Assembly (NCBI GenBank): GCA_947476185.1
Contig: CANJPX010000004.1
Span: forward strand, 1 to 64,000
From: Bacteroidota bacterium
GTDB taxonomy: Bacteria; Bacteroidota; Bacteroidia; 2-12-FULL-35-15
Direction of reading: 5' to 3'
Length of the DNA: 64,000 nucleotides
The translations under genes were made by a program, and so were the position numbers. Below the pieces are notes generated by a model, which saw nothing but the letters and a program-made list of their open reading frames with translations, did not search any database and was not told the DNA's origin. Of this stretch, positions 1 to 10,100 are shown in pieces. Within the stretch, counting starts at the first letter, position 1. Each line of letters begins with the position of its first letter.

Positions 1-5
1 CTTGG

Positions 6-191
6 ATGGATGACAGCAAAGTCTCAGTGACTAAAGTTGAGGTGTTGGAAGAATATAATCTTCCCCAACATCTTTATAATTACGTCAATTCAGATGAATT
101 AAATGATGAATTGGAAAAGGAAGTCGAAAGAGAAATTAAATCTCAGACTAGAGACAATAAGATAATCCGAATATTAACTGACATCTCATAG
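6..191 (+). CDS. Hypothetical protein, probably only the 3' part
   Basis: An open frame of 61 codons ends in TAG. It starts five bases into the window and the frame stays open to the window edge, so the true start may lie upstream. The product is very acidic and hydrophilic, with a Glu-rich helical stretch around residues 30-45, and has no signal peptide or membrane segment. I recognise no family. It lies on the integrase side of the comM junction and would therefore be cargo of the integrative element. Bases 192-294 between it and the integrase stop hold nothing I recognise. Confidence 0.4.
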   Translation: MDDSKVSVTKVEVLEEYNLPQHLYNYVNSDELNDELEKEVEREIKSQTRDNKIIRILTDIS

Positions 192-294
192 TAATATTGT
201 ATATACAAATCAGTACATAATTGTGAAATTTAATACTAATGGATATGACATCAAATAACTTGTCAGAAATAACTTCAATTAATATGTAGGTAGT

Positions 295-2091
295 TTAGTT
301 TCCCAAAGCATTACTAATTACAGTATTCAATTTATCAATCTTCTTATTACTGAATCTCTGAACATATCCTTGTGTGGTGGTAATGTGTTTATGTCCAAGT
401 GATGTCATAATATCAAACAAGTCTATATTGACTCCTAAATCAATCATAAGAGATGTATAACTATGTCTTGCAATGTGTGATGTTAGATTCTTTTTTATAT
501 CACATTGAAAGGCAACTATTTTTAATAGGTTATTATATAATGTTCTTGCGGATTGAAAAACTCTATACTGGTCTTCACTAATATATCCGAAATCATTGTT
601 CTCACCAACTTTGGTGAAGTCCTTTCCTCTACCAGTATATGAACCATCAAAGTATTTATTTCTCATTAGATTAAATACAAATTCTGTTTTGAATTGTCTA
701 TGTGCAGATAATCTTCGTATCATAGAACAAATTAAATTAAACCGTCTCCTTTTTATTTCTAATCTTGAGTTCTTTACTTGTTCATCAACCCATTTAGTTA
801 ATGTTTCAAAATCATCTCCTTCGGTTCCATCTGAGTCCCAACCATCTACTTTACTTTTAAGATTTTCAATATCACTATATCCAAAGTAATAACCATTACC
901 ATTCAAATCAGAATGATAACAATCACTTAAATAAGATTCTGATAATTTCAAAACAGTCTCATTCTTATCACGTTCTGGTTCTTCTTCAATATAGTATGAT
1001 TCAACATTAGCAAAAGAATCGTCTTTTATTAATTTTTCTAATATCACAGATTCATCTGTAAATAGTTCTTTGTATCTAAAGATGTATTTTTCTATGATTT
1101 CAGTTTGTCTATCAGTCACTAGAATATCTACATACTTTTTAGTCTTAAACATTTTCTTTTTTATTCTAAGACCTTCATCAGATTGTGTAAAATCATTCCA
1201 TCTTAAAGTAATTAAATCACTCACACGTATTCCTTGAGTGAATAGTTGAAATAACCAGTAGTTGCGAATATCATCAAGTGTATGGTGTCCTTCTTCTCTT
1301 TTTTTATATCTACTATTTCTTAATTTAATATTTTCCGCTACTGGTGTTTTCCAAAGAATTTCTTTAGGTGTTTTCGTACCTCGTCTTCTACTAACTTCTA
1401 TTAATGGAGTAGAGATAAATCTTTTTAGTTCTTCAAAGTTTAATATTTCCACACTAGTTTCTTCAAACTGATGTTTAACACCATTAAACGGGAAAAACAT
1501 ATATCTATACCATCTTTCATTGTGAGCCTTTCTAATCATTCCAGCTAGTGCCTTCACTTTGAAATTACTACTATTCTTTTCATTACCATTAACTGTAATT
1601 AACCAAACCTTAAAAGCCTCAATCCAGTTTACATCTAAACTTTTGAAATAAACAATTTTAGATGGTAGTTTTTTTAGTTTCTCTTTTGTGTAGTATTCTT
1701 GGAATTGTTCAACAAGATTTTTAATATTCTTATATCTCATTCTTGTTCCAACATTAACGGTTCTTTTAATGATGGTATCTATCCAGTCATTAATAGTTTT
1801 TTCATCAGATGGAATAAAAGAGAAGTCACCATTTACTTTAATGAACTCTTCAAGTTGTTCACTTAACCATTTGTTTAATTTCTCTACGGTATCACACCCT
1901 TGTTTAAGATACTTATCAGGTAACTCTTTAGATATTTTCATCTTCTGAGCATTCCAATACTTTACTGGGATTTTAATTTTTAATGAATCTAATTGAGGTT
2001 GTTTTTGACCTGTTTCCAGTTTATACAAATACAGATAAACAAGACCATCTTGACCTTGTACTTTTTTTGAATCTATTTTATAGACCGCCAT
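295..2091 (-). CDS. Tyrosine recombinase / integrase of an integrative element
   Basis: This 598-residue site-specific recombinase would cut and rejoin att sites to move the element at the left of the window. An N-terminal arm-DNA-binding-like region (about 1-60) is followed by a SAM-like core-binding region (about 95-200) and a catalytic domain. The catalytic residues are visible: Arg289 (GIRVSDL), a Lys-rich beta hairpin near 311-319, His539-x-x-Arg542 (HIARH), His567 (LGHKH) and the nucleophile Tyr576. Arg289 and the HxxR box are 250 residues apart, far more than usual, so about 120-150 residues (roughly 345-500) look like an insertion. The gene faces away from the truncated comM, as expected for an integrase at the end of its element. 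Family assignment is firm; element type is not. Confidence 0.93.
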   Translation of the reverse strand: MAVYKIDSKKVQGQDGLVYLYLYKLETGQKQPQLDSLKIKIPVKYWNAQKMKISKELPDKYLKQGCDTVEKLNKWLSEQLEEFIKVNGDFSFIPSDEKTINDWIDTIIKRTVNVGTRMRYKNIKNLVEQFQEYYTKEKLKKLPSKIVYFKSLDVNWIEAFKVWLITVNGNEKNSSNFKVKALAGMIRKAHNERWYRYMFFPFNGVKHQFEETSVEILNFEELKRFISTPLIEVSRRRGTKTPKEILWKTPVAENIKLRNSRYKKREEGHHTLDDIRNYWLFQLFTQGIRVSDLITLRWNDFTQSDEGLRIKKKMFKTKKYVDILVTDRQTEIIEKYIFRYKELFTDESVILEKLIKDDSFANVESYYIEEEPERDKNETVLKLSESYLSDCYHSDLNGNGYYFGYSDIENLKSKVDGWDSDGTEGDDFETLTKWVDEQVKNSRLEIKRRRFNLICSMIRRLSAHRQFKTEFVFNLMRNKYFDGSYTGRGKDFTKVGENNDFGYISEDQYRVFQSARTLYNNLLKIVAFQCDIKKNLTSHIARHSYTSLMIDLGVNIDLFDIMTSLGHKHITTTQGYVQRFSNKKIDKLNTVISNALGN

Positions 2092-2125
2092 AGTGTGATA
2101 AATTTAACTCTTTTATTAATTCAAG

Positions 2126-2205
2126 TTTTAGTCTGAATTTTAGTCGTGTAAATCAGGTATTAATATCCTTTATTGGTCGAAACTTATTTTACTATAAGAC
2201 TAAAA
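2126..2205. repeat. TTTTAGTC repeats between integrase and junction (candidate arm-type sites)
   Basis: The octamer TTTTAGTC occurs at 2126-2133 and again at 2138-2145, a 12-bp period, and in inverted orientation (GACTAAAA) at 2198-2205. All three copies lie between the integrase start and the comM junction. This is where tyrosine integrases with an N-terminal arm-binding domain usually have arm-type sites. The repeats are seen directly; the function is inferred. Confidence 0.4.
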
Positions 2206-2223
2206 TACAATACTTTAACGAAT

Positions 2224-2262
2224 ATACAAATAGTTAATTTAATATCCACACGGACATGGGTT
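2224..2262. other. Probable element/comM junction (att site)
   Basis: On the minus strand the comM reading frame is normal through the conserved NPCPCGY codons (about 2239-2262), then stops at once with TAA and runs into AT-rich DNA leading to the integrase. The family normally continues for about 150 more residues here. The break is therefore the likely recombination point, with a core probably inside the codons for NPCPCGY. The matching att copy with the rest of comM would lie beyond the left edge, so the core cannot be defined here. Confidence 0.55.
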
Positions 2263-3309
2263 CATAGATGCTACTAGCATAAAACTGGCAGGATATTCTA
2301 CTGAAAATTTTGCACGTGAAATTGTTACAACTCGGTCTTCCAACGGTTGACGCATAACTTCTAAAACTGTACGTTTAAATTCCGGTAACTCATCCAAAAA
2401 TAAAACGCCATTGTGTGACAATGAAATTTCTCCGGGTTGAGGTACCCCGCCTCCCCCCACTAAAGCGACATCAGAGATCGTATGATGTGGCGACCGGAAA
2501 GGACGGATGGAAACTAGCCCTACATTTTTCCCCATCTTACCGGCAACACTATGGATTTTTGTAGTTTCTAATGCTTCCTGCAAATTCATCGGAGGCAAAA
2601 TGGTTGGTAAACGTTTGGCAAGCATGGTTTTTCCGGCTCCGGGAGGACCAATTAAAATTACATTATGTCCACCGGATGCTGCAATCTCTAATGCTCGTTT
2701 TATATTTTCTTGTCCTTTTACATCCGAGAAATCGAATTCGGTATCATTGAGCTTTGAAAAAAATTCGTCTTCTGTATTGATTATTGTTTGCATCAATTCC
2801 AATTCACCATTAAAAAAGCCGATTACTTCTCTGATGTTTTCTACACCATAAACTTCCAACCCGGCAACGATTCCTGCTTCCTTCGCATTTTGTTTCGGTA
2901 AAATTATTCCTTTGAATTTTTCTTCCCTTGCTTGAATGGCAATTGGCAATACTCCTTTTATTGGTTGTAATCCTCCATCTAATGACAATTCCCCCATAAT
3001 TATATAGTCACTGACTTTATCTGATAGAATTTGTTCGGAAGCGGCTAATATGCCAACAGCAATTGTTAAGTCATATGCCGAACCTTCTTTACGGATATCG
3101 GCAGGAGCCATATTGACAACAATGCTTTTCCCTGGAATTTTATAACCATTATTTTTTAAGGCAGCATCAATCCGTTGCTGACTTTCTTTTACAGCACTAT
3201 CAGGCAGGCCTACCATTAAAAAATTTACTCCAGGATTGATATTTGTTTCAACCGTAACAGTAGTAGCGTTTATACCATAAACGGCACTGCCAAATGTTTT
3301 GACTAGCAT
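2239..3309 (-). pseudogene. comM: ComM/YifB Mg-chelatase-like AAA ATPase, truncated at its 3' end
   Basis: ComM (YifB) is a hexameric AAA+ helicase that promotes branch migration in natural transformation. I start it at the ATG giving [14 protein letters not shown], the usual family N-terminus, rather than 14 codons upstream. The ChlI-like N-terminal domain spans about 1-170, Walker A GPPGAGKT is at 221-228 and Walker B (FLDE) near 304-307. The 356-residue product ends at NPCPCGY, whereas relatives are about 510 residues. It lacks the end of the ATPase module and the C-terminal Mg-chelatase domain. The loss coincides with the integrase-bearing element, so I call it disrupted by integration. 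A short stable product could still be made, but helicase activity is unlikely. Confidence 0.85.
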
Positions 3310-3489
3310 AAAAGAATAATAAAATTTCGGGAGTAGGCGGTAAATGTACAAAAGTCCTCCATACTTCAGCAGATAAAATAAAATCGTTTTTTGCCATCAA
3401 TTACTAAGAATTTACCGCTTTTTATTTTTTTTACCATGCATTTAAGTGTATTTTAGCTGATAAATAAAAACAAATCAAACCCAATAAAA

Positions 3490-5577
3490 ATGAAAAAAAT
3501 TACGACACTTACTTTAGGATGTTTGCTTGCGGTTACCGCGTCAAAAGCACAAATATTCTCTGATGATTTTGAAAGTTATACCATAACTACTCCTTTATTG
3601 GGAATTCAATCGGCAAACTGGAGAACTTGGAGTTCAACGGTTGGAGGAACAGGGGATGATGTCGCTGTTGTAAATACTGATAATAATACTGTTGGAGGAT
3701 CACAATCGATTTATTTTTCTTCAACTATTGCTACTGGTGGGCCTGCTGACGTTGTATTACCATTTGGTACAACTCCAATTACTTCTGGGATTTTCACATT
3801 CACATCTTCATTTAAAATACCTGCTGGGAAAACGGGTTATTTCAATTTCCAAGGAACCGCAGTTATGGGGAATACCTACACTTTAGAGTGTTGGATGCAA
3901 GGTGGTGTTATATCAATTAAAAATAGTGGAGGTGCAGTAATGATTTCTTGCCCTCAACCTGTTGGTACTTGGTTTGAATTATCTCTTGTAGCAAATTTAA
4001 CTACCGGTAATTGGGAACTTTTTGTGAACGGGGTATCTCAAGGTGTTTGGGCGAATGCCGTTAATAAGGTTTTCGCTATTGATATTTTTCCTCCAGATGC
4101 AAATTCAAGTTATTGGGTAGATGATGTTTCTTATGACACAGCGCCGTTCACCCTTCCTACAGTTAATGCTGCCGCCTCTTTTTCTGGCGGTATGTTAACT
4201 TTGGTAGGTGCAAGTGACGGTATTGGAGCCCGTTTAACGGGTGGTGTAGTTGGAGCTGCAAAAACCGTTTCTGTAGATGTAAAGAACTTTGGATCATCAA
4301 TAATCAATTCATTTGATCTTTCTGTAAATCTAAATGGAGGAACACCTCAGGTAGTAAATGTTACTGGTTTAACTTTGGCTTCTTTAGCTACAACAAATGT
4401 AATCCTCCCAACTCCTTTTACTCTTGTTTCTGGTACTAACACTTTTACTGCTACAGTGAATAATGTGAATGGTGCAGGTGCGGATGGAGATGCAACAGAT
4501 GATGTTATCTCTAGAGCATATAATCCAATCGTTCCAGCAAATGGAAAGGTAGTGGTAGTGGAAGAAGCTACTGGAACATGGTGTCAATGGTGCCCTCGTG
4601 GTGCAGTTTTTATGGATTTAATGGCTGATTTTTATGATACTTACACAGCTGGAATCGCTGTTCACAATGGAGATCCAATGACTGTTGCTTCTTATGATGC
4701 TTCAATGGGCGCTCTTGTTAGTGGTTATCCAAGTTCTTTGGTAGATCGTTTACCAGAGATTGATCCAGGTAGCATGGAAACAGATTTTTTAACTCGTATT
4801 GTTATAGCACCAAAAGCATTTATTGTAAACGGAGCTAATTATAATTCTAGCACTCGTGTATTAAATGTATCTGTAACAAGTACATTACAATCAGCAATTT
4901 CTGGAAACTATAAAATTGCTTGTGTGATTACAGAAGATAGTGTATCAGGTACAGGAAGTACTTACAACCAATCGAATGCATATTCAGGTGGTGGTGCAGG
5001 TCCAATGGGTGGTTTCGAATTATTAGGAAGTCCTGTTGCAGCGGCTTTAATGAACTATAATCATGTGGCTCGTTTTATTAGCCCTGATTTTGGTGGTATA
5101 CCGAATGCAGAAGGGGCAACTACATCAATCGGAGGAGTGTTTACTTGGAATTTTTCTTTCACTTTACCAGCTTCATTTGATGATACAAAAATTCACATTG
5201 TAGGTTTATTCATCGATCCAACAGGTAAAATTGATAATGCAGGAACAGCGACTATTGCTGAAGCGGTAACTAATGGTTATGTTTCTGGTTCTGGTGTTGG
5301 TGTGAATGATATTGCTTCTGCACCAGATGCACAAGTGAGTATCTATCCAAATCCTTCTTCTAACAATTCTACTATCGCGTTGAATCTTGATAAAGCGTCT
5401 ACTGTTTCTGTAGCGATTTATTCTGTGGATGGTGCTTTGGCAGGAAGCAAAGAGTATGGTCAATTAAATGGCAATATGTCATTGCCTGTTGATATGACAA
5501 AATTTAATGCAGGAATGTATTTTGTGAATGTTACCATCAATGGAAATACTACTGTTTTGAAATTGATCAAACAATAA
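3490..5577 (+). CDS. Secreted Omp28-like protein with T9SS sorting domain
   Basis: A 695-residue exported protein. Residues 1-20 are a clear signal peptide ending near ASKAQ. The first 220 residues look like a lectin/laminin-G-like beta domain (WRTWSS, VDDVSYD). A CARDB-like region follows, then from about 350 an Omp28-type region with a thioredoxin-like WCQWCPRG motif (Cys365, Cys368). The last 75 residues (IYPNPSS to VLKLIKQ) are a type A T9SS sorting domain, so the protein should cross the outer membrane through the T9SS and be released or anchored at the surface. It is a single-gene unit with a strong terminator just downstream. Substrate and exact role are unknown; a surface thiol-disulfide function is possible from the CxxC. 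Confidence 0.82.
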   Translation: MKKITTLTLGCLLAVTASKAQIFSDDFESYTITTPLLGIQSANWRTWSSTVGGTGDDVAVVNTDNNTVGGSQSIYFSSTIATGGPADVVLPFGTTPITSGIFTFTSSFKIPAGKTGYFNFQGTAVMGNTYTLECWMQGGVISIKNSGGAVMISCPQPVGTWFELSLVANLTTGNWELFVNGVSQGVWANAVNKVFAIDIFPPDANSSYWVDDVSYDTAPFTLPTVNAAASFSGGMLTLVGASDGIGARLTGGVVGAAKTVSVDVKNFGSSIINSFDLSVNLNGGTPQVVNVTGLTLASLATTNVILPTPFTLVSGTNTFTATVNNVNGAGADGDATDDVISRAYNPIVPANGKVVVVEEATGTWCQWCPRGAVFMDLMADFYDTYTAGIAVHNGDPMTVASYDASMGALVSGYPSSLVDRLPEIDPGSMETDFLTRIVIAPKAFIVNGANYNSSTRVLNVSVTSTLQSAISGNYKIACVITEDSVSGTGSTYNQSNAYSGGGAGPMGGFELLGSPVAAALMNYNHVARFISPDFGGIPNAEGATTSIGGVFTWNFSFTLPASFDDTKIHIVGLFIDPTGKIDNAGTATIAEAVTNGYVSGSGVGVNDIASAPDAQVSIYPNPSSNNSTIALNLDKASTVSVAIYSVDGALAGSKEYGQLNGNMSLPVDMTKFNAGMYFVNVTINGNTTVLKLIKQ

Positions 5578-5593
5578 TCAATAAGGTTTAAAA

Positions 5594-5634
5594 ATAAAAA
5601 AGCCTCCCGCAATTTTTGTGGGAGGCTTTTTGTT
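5594..5634. terminator. Bidirectional intrinsic terminator
   Basis: AGCCTCCC (5601-5608) pairs with GGGAGGCT (5620-5627), flanked by an A-run on the left and a T-run on the right. It sits between the convergent Omp28-like gene and the GDCCVxC gene and can serve both. Confidence 0.85.
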
Positions 5635-5651
5635 TTTAATTTTTTTTAAGA

Positions 5652-5885
5652 TCAACAACAACAATTACCTGCCTGTATTGGCGGACACTTTATTGTACCG
5701 TAACTGCAATAAACGCAACAGTCGCCCTTTAGCGGTTTTAAAAGTGTTTTGCAGTTGCTGCATTCGTAAAAATAAACACAGGCATCTGTGGGCATGATCT
5801 CATTTGCAACATTGCCACAATTCGGACACGTTAATATAGTATTCAACTTCACGATCTTTCCATTGTATGTTGCGTTATTTTCCAT
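5652..5885 (-). CDS. GDCCVxC-motif small cysteine-rich protein
   Basis: A 77-residue protein if started at the ATG giving MENNATYNG; an upstream in-frame ATG at 5933 would add 16 residues and overlap gmhA by 20 bp. It has two CxxC pairs (Cys20/Cys23 and Cys42/Cys45) that look like a zinc ribbon, then the family hallmark GDCCVYCSYG at 54-63, and ends in three cysteines. Members of this family are often found near heavy-metal resistance genes and some are predicted selenoproteins; here the codons are ordinary cysteines. Its molecular function is not known. It lies directly downstream of gmhA on the same strand and is probably cotranscribed, with the 5594-5634 terminator after it. Confidence 0.75.
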   Translation of the reverse strand: MENNATYNGKIVKLNTILTCPNCGNVANEIMPTDACVYFYECSNCKTLLKPLKGDCCVYCSYGTIKCPPIQAGNCCC

Positions 5886-5913
5886 TCCGTTAATGTTCCA
5901 ACAATGTTTAAAA

Positions 5914-6486
5914 CTAAAGACCCGTTTCAACAAAATGGATCAATGAATGGATCACTTTAATATGGATCTCCTGAGCCCTATCAGCATATTGCGAATGCGG
6001 TGCCCGGATCTCAATATCACAAAGTTTTGCCATTTTCCCACCGTCTTTTCCTGTTAAACCGATAACATTCATTCCTTTTTCTTTTGCTGTATTGATCGCG
6101 TTGATTACATTGACTGAATTGCCGCTGGTGCTAATTGCAACCAAAACATCGCCTTTATTTCCCAATGCCTCAATGAAACGGGAGAATACTTTATCATAAC
6201 CATAGTCATTTCCAACACAGGAAAGATGAGACGGGTCGGAAATTGAAATAGCAGGCAATGCTTTTCTATCCTCACGGAAACGCCCGCTTAATTCTTCCGC
6301 GAAATGCATTGCATCACACATAGACCCACCATTGCCACAAGAAATGATCTTATTTCCTTTTTTGATCGATTCAGAAAGCAGCTTACCTGCCTTTTCAATT
6401 GCTTCAATGTTTTTGGGCTCTGAAATAAACTCTTGTAGAATCCTTTGTGCTTCATTCAGGTTATTTTCAATCAATGATCTGCTCAT
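5914..6486 (-). CDS. gmhA: Sedoheptulose-7-phosphate isomerase (SIS domain)
   Basis: GmhA converts sedoheptulose 7-phosphate to glycero-manno-heptose 7-phosphate, the first step in making the heptose of the LPS inner core, in the cytoplasm. The 190-residue protein is a single SIS domain: SCGNGGS at 49-55 and STSGNS at 119-124 bind the phosphate. The zinc and catalytic residues known from E. coli GmhA are in the same positions: His61, Glu65, Gln172, His180. Length and alignment fit a full-length enzyme. The rest of the heptose pathway is not in this window. It is first in a short minus-strand unit with the GDCCVxC gene. Confidence 0.93.
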   Translation of the reverse strand: MSRSLIENNLNEAQRILQEFISEPKNIEAIEKAGKLLSESIKKGNKIISCGNGGSMCDAMHFAEELSGRFREDRKALPAISISDPSHLSCVGNDYGYDKVFSRFIEALGNKGDVLVAISTSGNSVNVINAINTAKEKGMNVIGLTGKDGGKMAKLCDIEIRAPHSQYADRAQEIHIKVIHSLIHFVETGL

Positions 6487-6597
6487 AGTTAATTTAGTTT
6501 AAGAAGCATAAAATTAAGTCTTTTGGCATAACATTTGAAATTATTGATTGGATTTTATATATTTATGAAACTTTTAAAATAATATAAACGACTCATT

Positions 6598-7044
6598 ATG
6601 AAAAAAATATTTACTGTAGTAGCATTTTTAATAGGTTTTTTTGTTGTTGGCAGTGCCCAAACGGCAAAAAAGGCAGAAGAAGAGAACAATTGTTATACAA
6701 AATGGGCTCAGAAGTTCCAGGATAGAGGTGCCGAAGATGTTGCGGATGGAACCTATAGTGATGTTATTATTTCCATTAGAAGCGGTGGAGATGCCGAATG
6801 TTATAATGGTAAATGTGATGTAAAAGAAGGGAAAGTTATTGCTATGTATATTAAAATGGAAGACGGCGCATTTGAGCAATTAAAGAGAAAATCGCGTTAC
6901 GAGAATGTTCCATTGGTTATTACAAACGGGATTTCTAGTCCGCTTTTAACAATGGAAAGTGAATTGATCAATGTGCTTTTTGTGAAAAAAATAAAACCTA
7001 AAAAAGCAGGATTTGTAAAAGCTGCTGATCCTTCAGATGATTAA
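6598..7044 (+). CDS. Secreted hypothetical protein
   Basis: A 148-residue protein with a signal peptide (about 1-20, ending VGSAQ). The mature part has a few cysteines (NNCYTKW, AECYNGKC) and ends in an acidic tail. No T9SS sorting domain or lipobox is visible, so it is probably periplasmic. It is a stand-alone gene between gmhA (divergent) and a strong terminator. I do not recognise the family; lineage-restricted proteins of this type are common in Bacteroidota. Confidence 0.7.
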   Translation: MKKIFTVVAFLIGFFVVGSAQTAKKAEEENNCYTKWAQKFQDRGAEDVADGTYSDVIISIRSGGDAECYNGKCDVKEGKVIAMYIKMEDGAFEQLKRKSRYENVPLVITNGISSPLLTMESELINVLFVKKIKPKKAGFVKAADPSDD

Positions 7045-7113
7045 TTTGCTTCGTGCAAAAAGTCTTATTTACTTTTTTTGTGACAACTTATTTCAGGACG
7101 AGAGAAGATAAAT

Positions 7114-7147
7114 AAAAAAGCCATCCGTAAGGATGGCTTTTTTATTT
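7114..7147. terminator. Bidirectional intrinsic terminator
   Basis: GCCATCC (7120-7126) and GGATGGC (7131-7137) enclose a GTAA loop, with A-run and T-run on either side. It separates the convergent 6598-7044 gene and the FG-GAP protein gene. Confidence 0.88.
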
Positions 7148-7164
7148 AGAAAATATAAAACTAA

Positions 7165-10100
7165 TTATTTACTACGAATGATTCTGATAGTGCTAACAGT
7201 TTTGCTGTTTGCCACCTTTAAGAAATAAATACCGTCAGCAAAATTTTGCATGTCGATTTCTGTTTTCAATGAGCTAGATTTAACAGAATATATTACATTT
7301 CCCAAAACATCGAATAGAGAGATAGTATTATCATTTGCTTCTGTTTCGATGTTCAACATTCCAGAAGTAGGGTTTGGATATACGCTGAACAAGGATTCTG
7401 AAATAGAAGAAATACCAGCACATACATCAACAAATATATTATCAGTTGATGCTGCAAAACAACCGTTTGCATCGGTATACGTGTATGTAATCACATTAAA
7501 ACCAGCTGATGCAGCTGACGGGTTGAACGATCCAAGAGTAACTCCTGTTCCGGTGAAAACACCTCCTGTAGGTGATCCTCCTGTTAATGTAAATGCCGAA
7601 TTGTATGTACATACTGTGTCAACTGGCACTGCAACTGTTACAGACGGAGCTGGCGGATTTGATAATGTAGACGAAGCTGCTGATGTGCAACCGTTTGCAT
7701 CAGTAACTGTATAGCTATAAACACCCGCAGCTAATCCCGAAATATTTTGAGTTGTAGCACCATTGCTCCAAAGGAAAGTATAAGCAGAAGTGCCACCTGT
7801 AACTGTTAAATCAATTGCTCCATTTGCACCAGAACAAGTTGTTGGATCTGTAGATGCATAATTTGAAATTAATAAAGCTGGTTCCGTAACAGTTATTGTA
7901 GTAACAAAAGTAGCAGAAGTAGCATCTGTAACCGTGAAATTATGAATTCCAGCACCTACAGTAAATACACCTTCCCCTGTATATGGAGGTGTTCCACCAG
8001 AACCTACAACAGTAACTGTTGTGTTTCCACCATTACATAAAATAGCTGAGCCCATCGTTGAAGTTGCAGAAACACTTAGTGTAACCGTAGCAACAACAGG
8101 AACTCTTGGAGCACTTGTACATGACGAAGTAGGAGAGGTGATTTTCCAATCATAATAATAGTAATATTGGGCACTACTAGTTGCTGCGCCTGTATAACCA
8201 TTGGTGATTGTTACATACCCCGCTGCAGAATATGGATAAGTTGCACCTGTATTGTTTCTCTTTAGTTGAGTCGTTGTTGCTGATGATTGAGTTAAACGAT
8301 ATCCCGTACCAGGAGTTAATGGGAAATTTAGCGTTATTACTGATGAGTCAACTGGAAGAATTCCTGTAGTAAATGAATTTAAAACGGTTCCCGCTGAATT
8401 TTTTAATTGTATTGTTTTTGTACCAGAGGTTGTTGCATACACTTTAACCGAAGTTAGTGTACATGGTGCAATAACATTAAAATCAAGGCCCCCATTTGAT
8501 GTACTTGCAGCTGACCCGCTTCCATTTGCTTTACCTGTGGAATTAGTTGCTCCTAGATAAATAGTAGTTTGATCAATATAATAAGTGGTAGTTGTGCCAA
8601 TTGTAGGTGTAGTAAACGCTACCCCTGTTCCTAAGGATGCACCACCTGAAGCAGCTGCATACCAATTAACTGTTCCACTACCTGCGGCCGATAAATTGTA
8701 TGTTGCAGGACCAGGTCCTGAAGCTCCTGTAGCTGTTGGACTTGGTGAAGCCAAAACCGATATTACTGTAGGAGCTGCTGTCCAGTTTTGACATAATCCT
8801 GTTGTCGTTAAAGAATATGTTCCTGTTGACGTAGGGTTAATAGATTGAGTAGTTGCAGTAAAACCTGTTGGTCCAGTCCAGCTGTATGCAGATGCTGTTG
8901 AACTAGTTAAAGTTAGAGTGCCTGCACATGAATTAACTCCAGAAGTTGTAACTGTAGGCGTTTCAATTGGATTAAGAACAGTAGTAATTGTTGGTGAAAG
9001 ATTTGAGCAACCAGCTGTACTAACTAATACGTTATAATTTGACGTAGAAGTAGAAGTGACAGAAGATGTTGTAGCTCCGTTTGACCATAAATAAGAAGTG
9101 TAACCAGGCTGTGCATTTAGTGTTACGGATCCTCCAGTACAATATGCAAATGGTCCTGGTATTATGTTCCCAGTTATTGTACATGTTCCTTCAACTGCTG
9201 TAACAAATTGATTTGCAGAAAGAGTTCCGAAAGTAGTCGTACCTCCTGCCGGCCATTCGATTACTGCTGATGTGATTTCAGTATTAGAACCTAATCCAAA
9301 ATGCACTTGCAATGAATTAGACGTTCCATAAGTTTCACCTGATCTAACTTCGCGAACTTGAGTTCCAAAAGCACCAGTAATAGTAACTTTAGCGCCAATA
9401 GCATTTTGATTACTTGCAGTACCTGTTAAATTAAAAGTGATAAAGTGATTTGAGTTTTTATTGTTTAACCATAAAACATCTGCTGTTGTAGTTGGGGTAT
9501 TGTAACCACTTCCATAAGAAGCTTCAATATCTATAAAGCCATCATGATTTAAATCACCAGTAGCAAATGATAAAAATGGACTCATTGAACCACCAAAAGC
9601 ACCTGTTACATTTGTGTATGTTCCGTCTCCGTTATTGTGGTACATTACTATGCTAGACCCGTTGTAAGCAGTAATGAAAATGTCTAACCAACCATCGTTA
9701 TCAAAATCTTCTAAAATTGATTCCTCTGCATCAAAAGAAGTTGAAAACCCAGAGCCAGCTGTTACATCTGTAAAAACAGCTGAACCATTGTTTTTGAAAA
9801 TTTGACTGTTTTCTCCGTGATTGGTTTGTAAAACATCCATATCACCATCGTTATCCAAATCACCAAAACTTGAAGTCCAAGATTGTTTAAAATCTCCAAC
9901 TGGTTCAATGTTAGTTGATGCAGCACTTTCCGTGAAAACACCTGAACCATTATTTTTAAATAAACGATCTCTTCTTCTTTGATCTGTATAACTTGATGTA
10001 CTTTGACGACAATGTGCAATGTAAAGATCCAAATCGCCATCATTGTCGATATCTAACCAAACACTTCCATAATTTCCAGAATCATAAGGGTCTCCTCCGT

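Noticed and set aside
2239-3309. comM truncation as a sequencing frameshift
   Set aside because: Neither alternative frame after NPCPCGY resumes the family sequence; the DNA beyond is AT-rich and leads straight into an integrase, so true insertion is more likely.
7250-7714. 154-codon plus-strand frame opposite the FG-GAP gene
   Set aside because: Shadow of a repetitive Thr/Val-rich coding region; no signal or motif.
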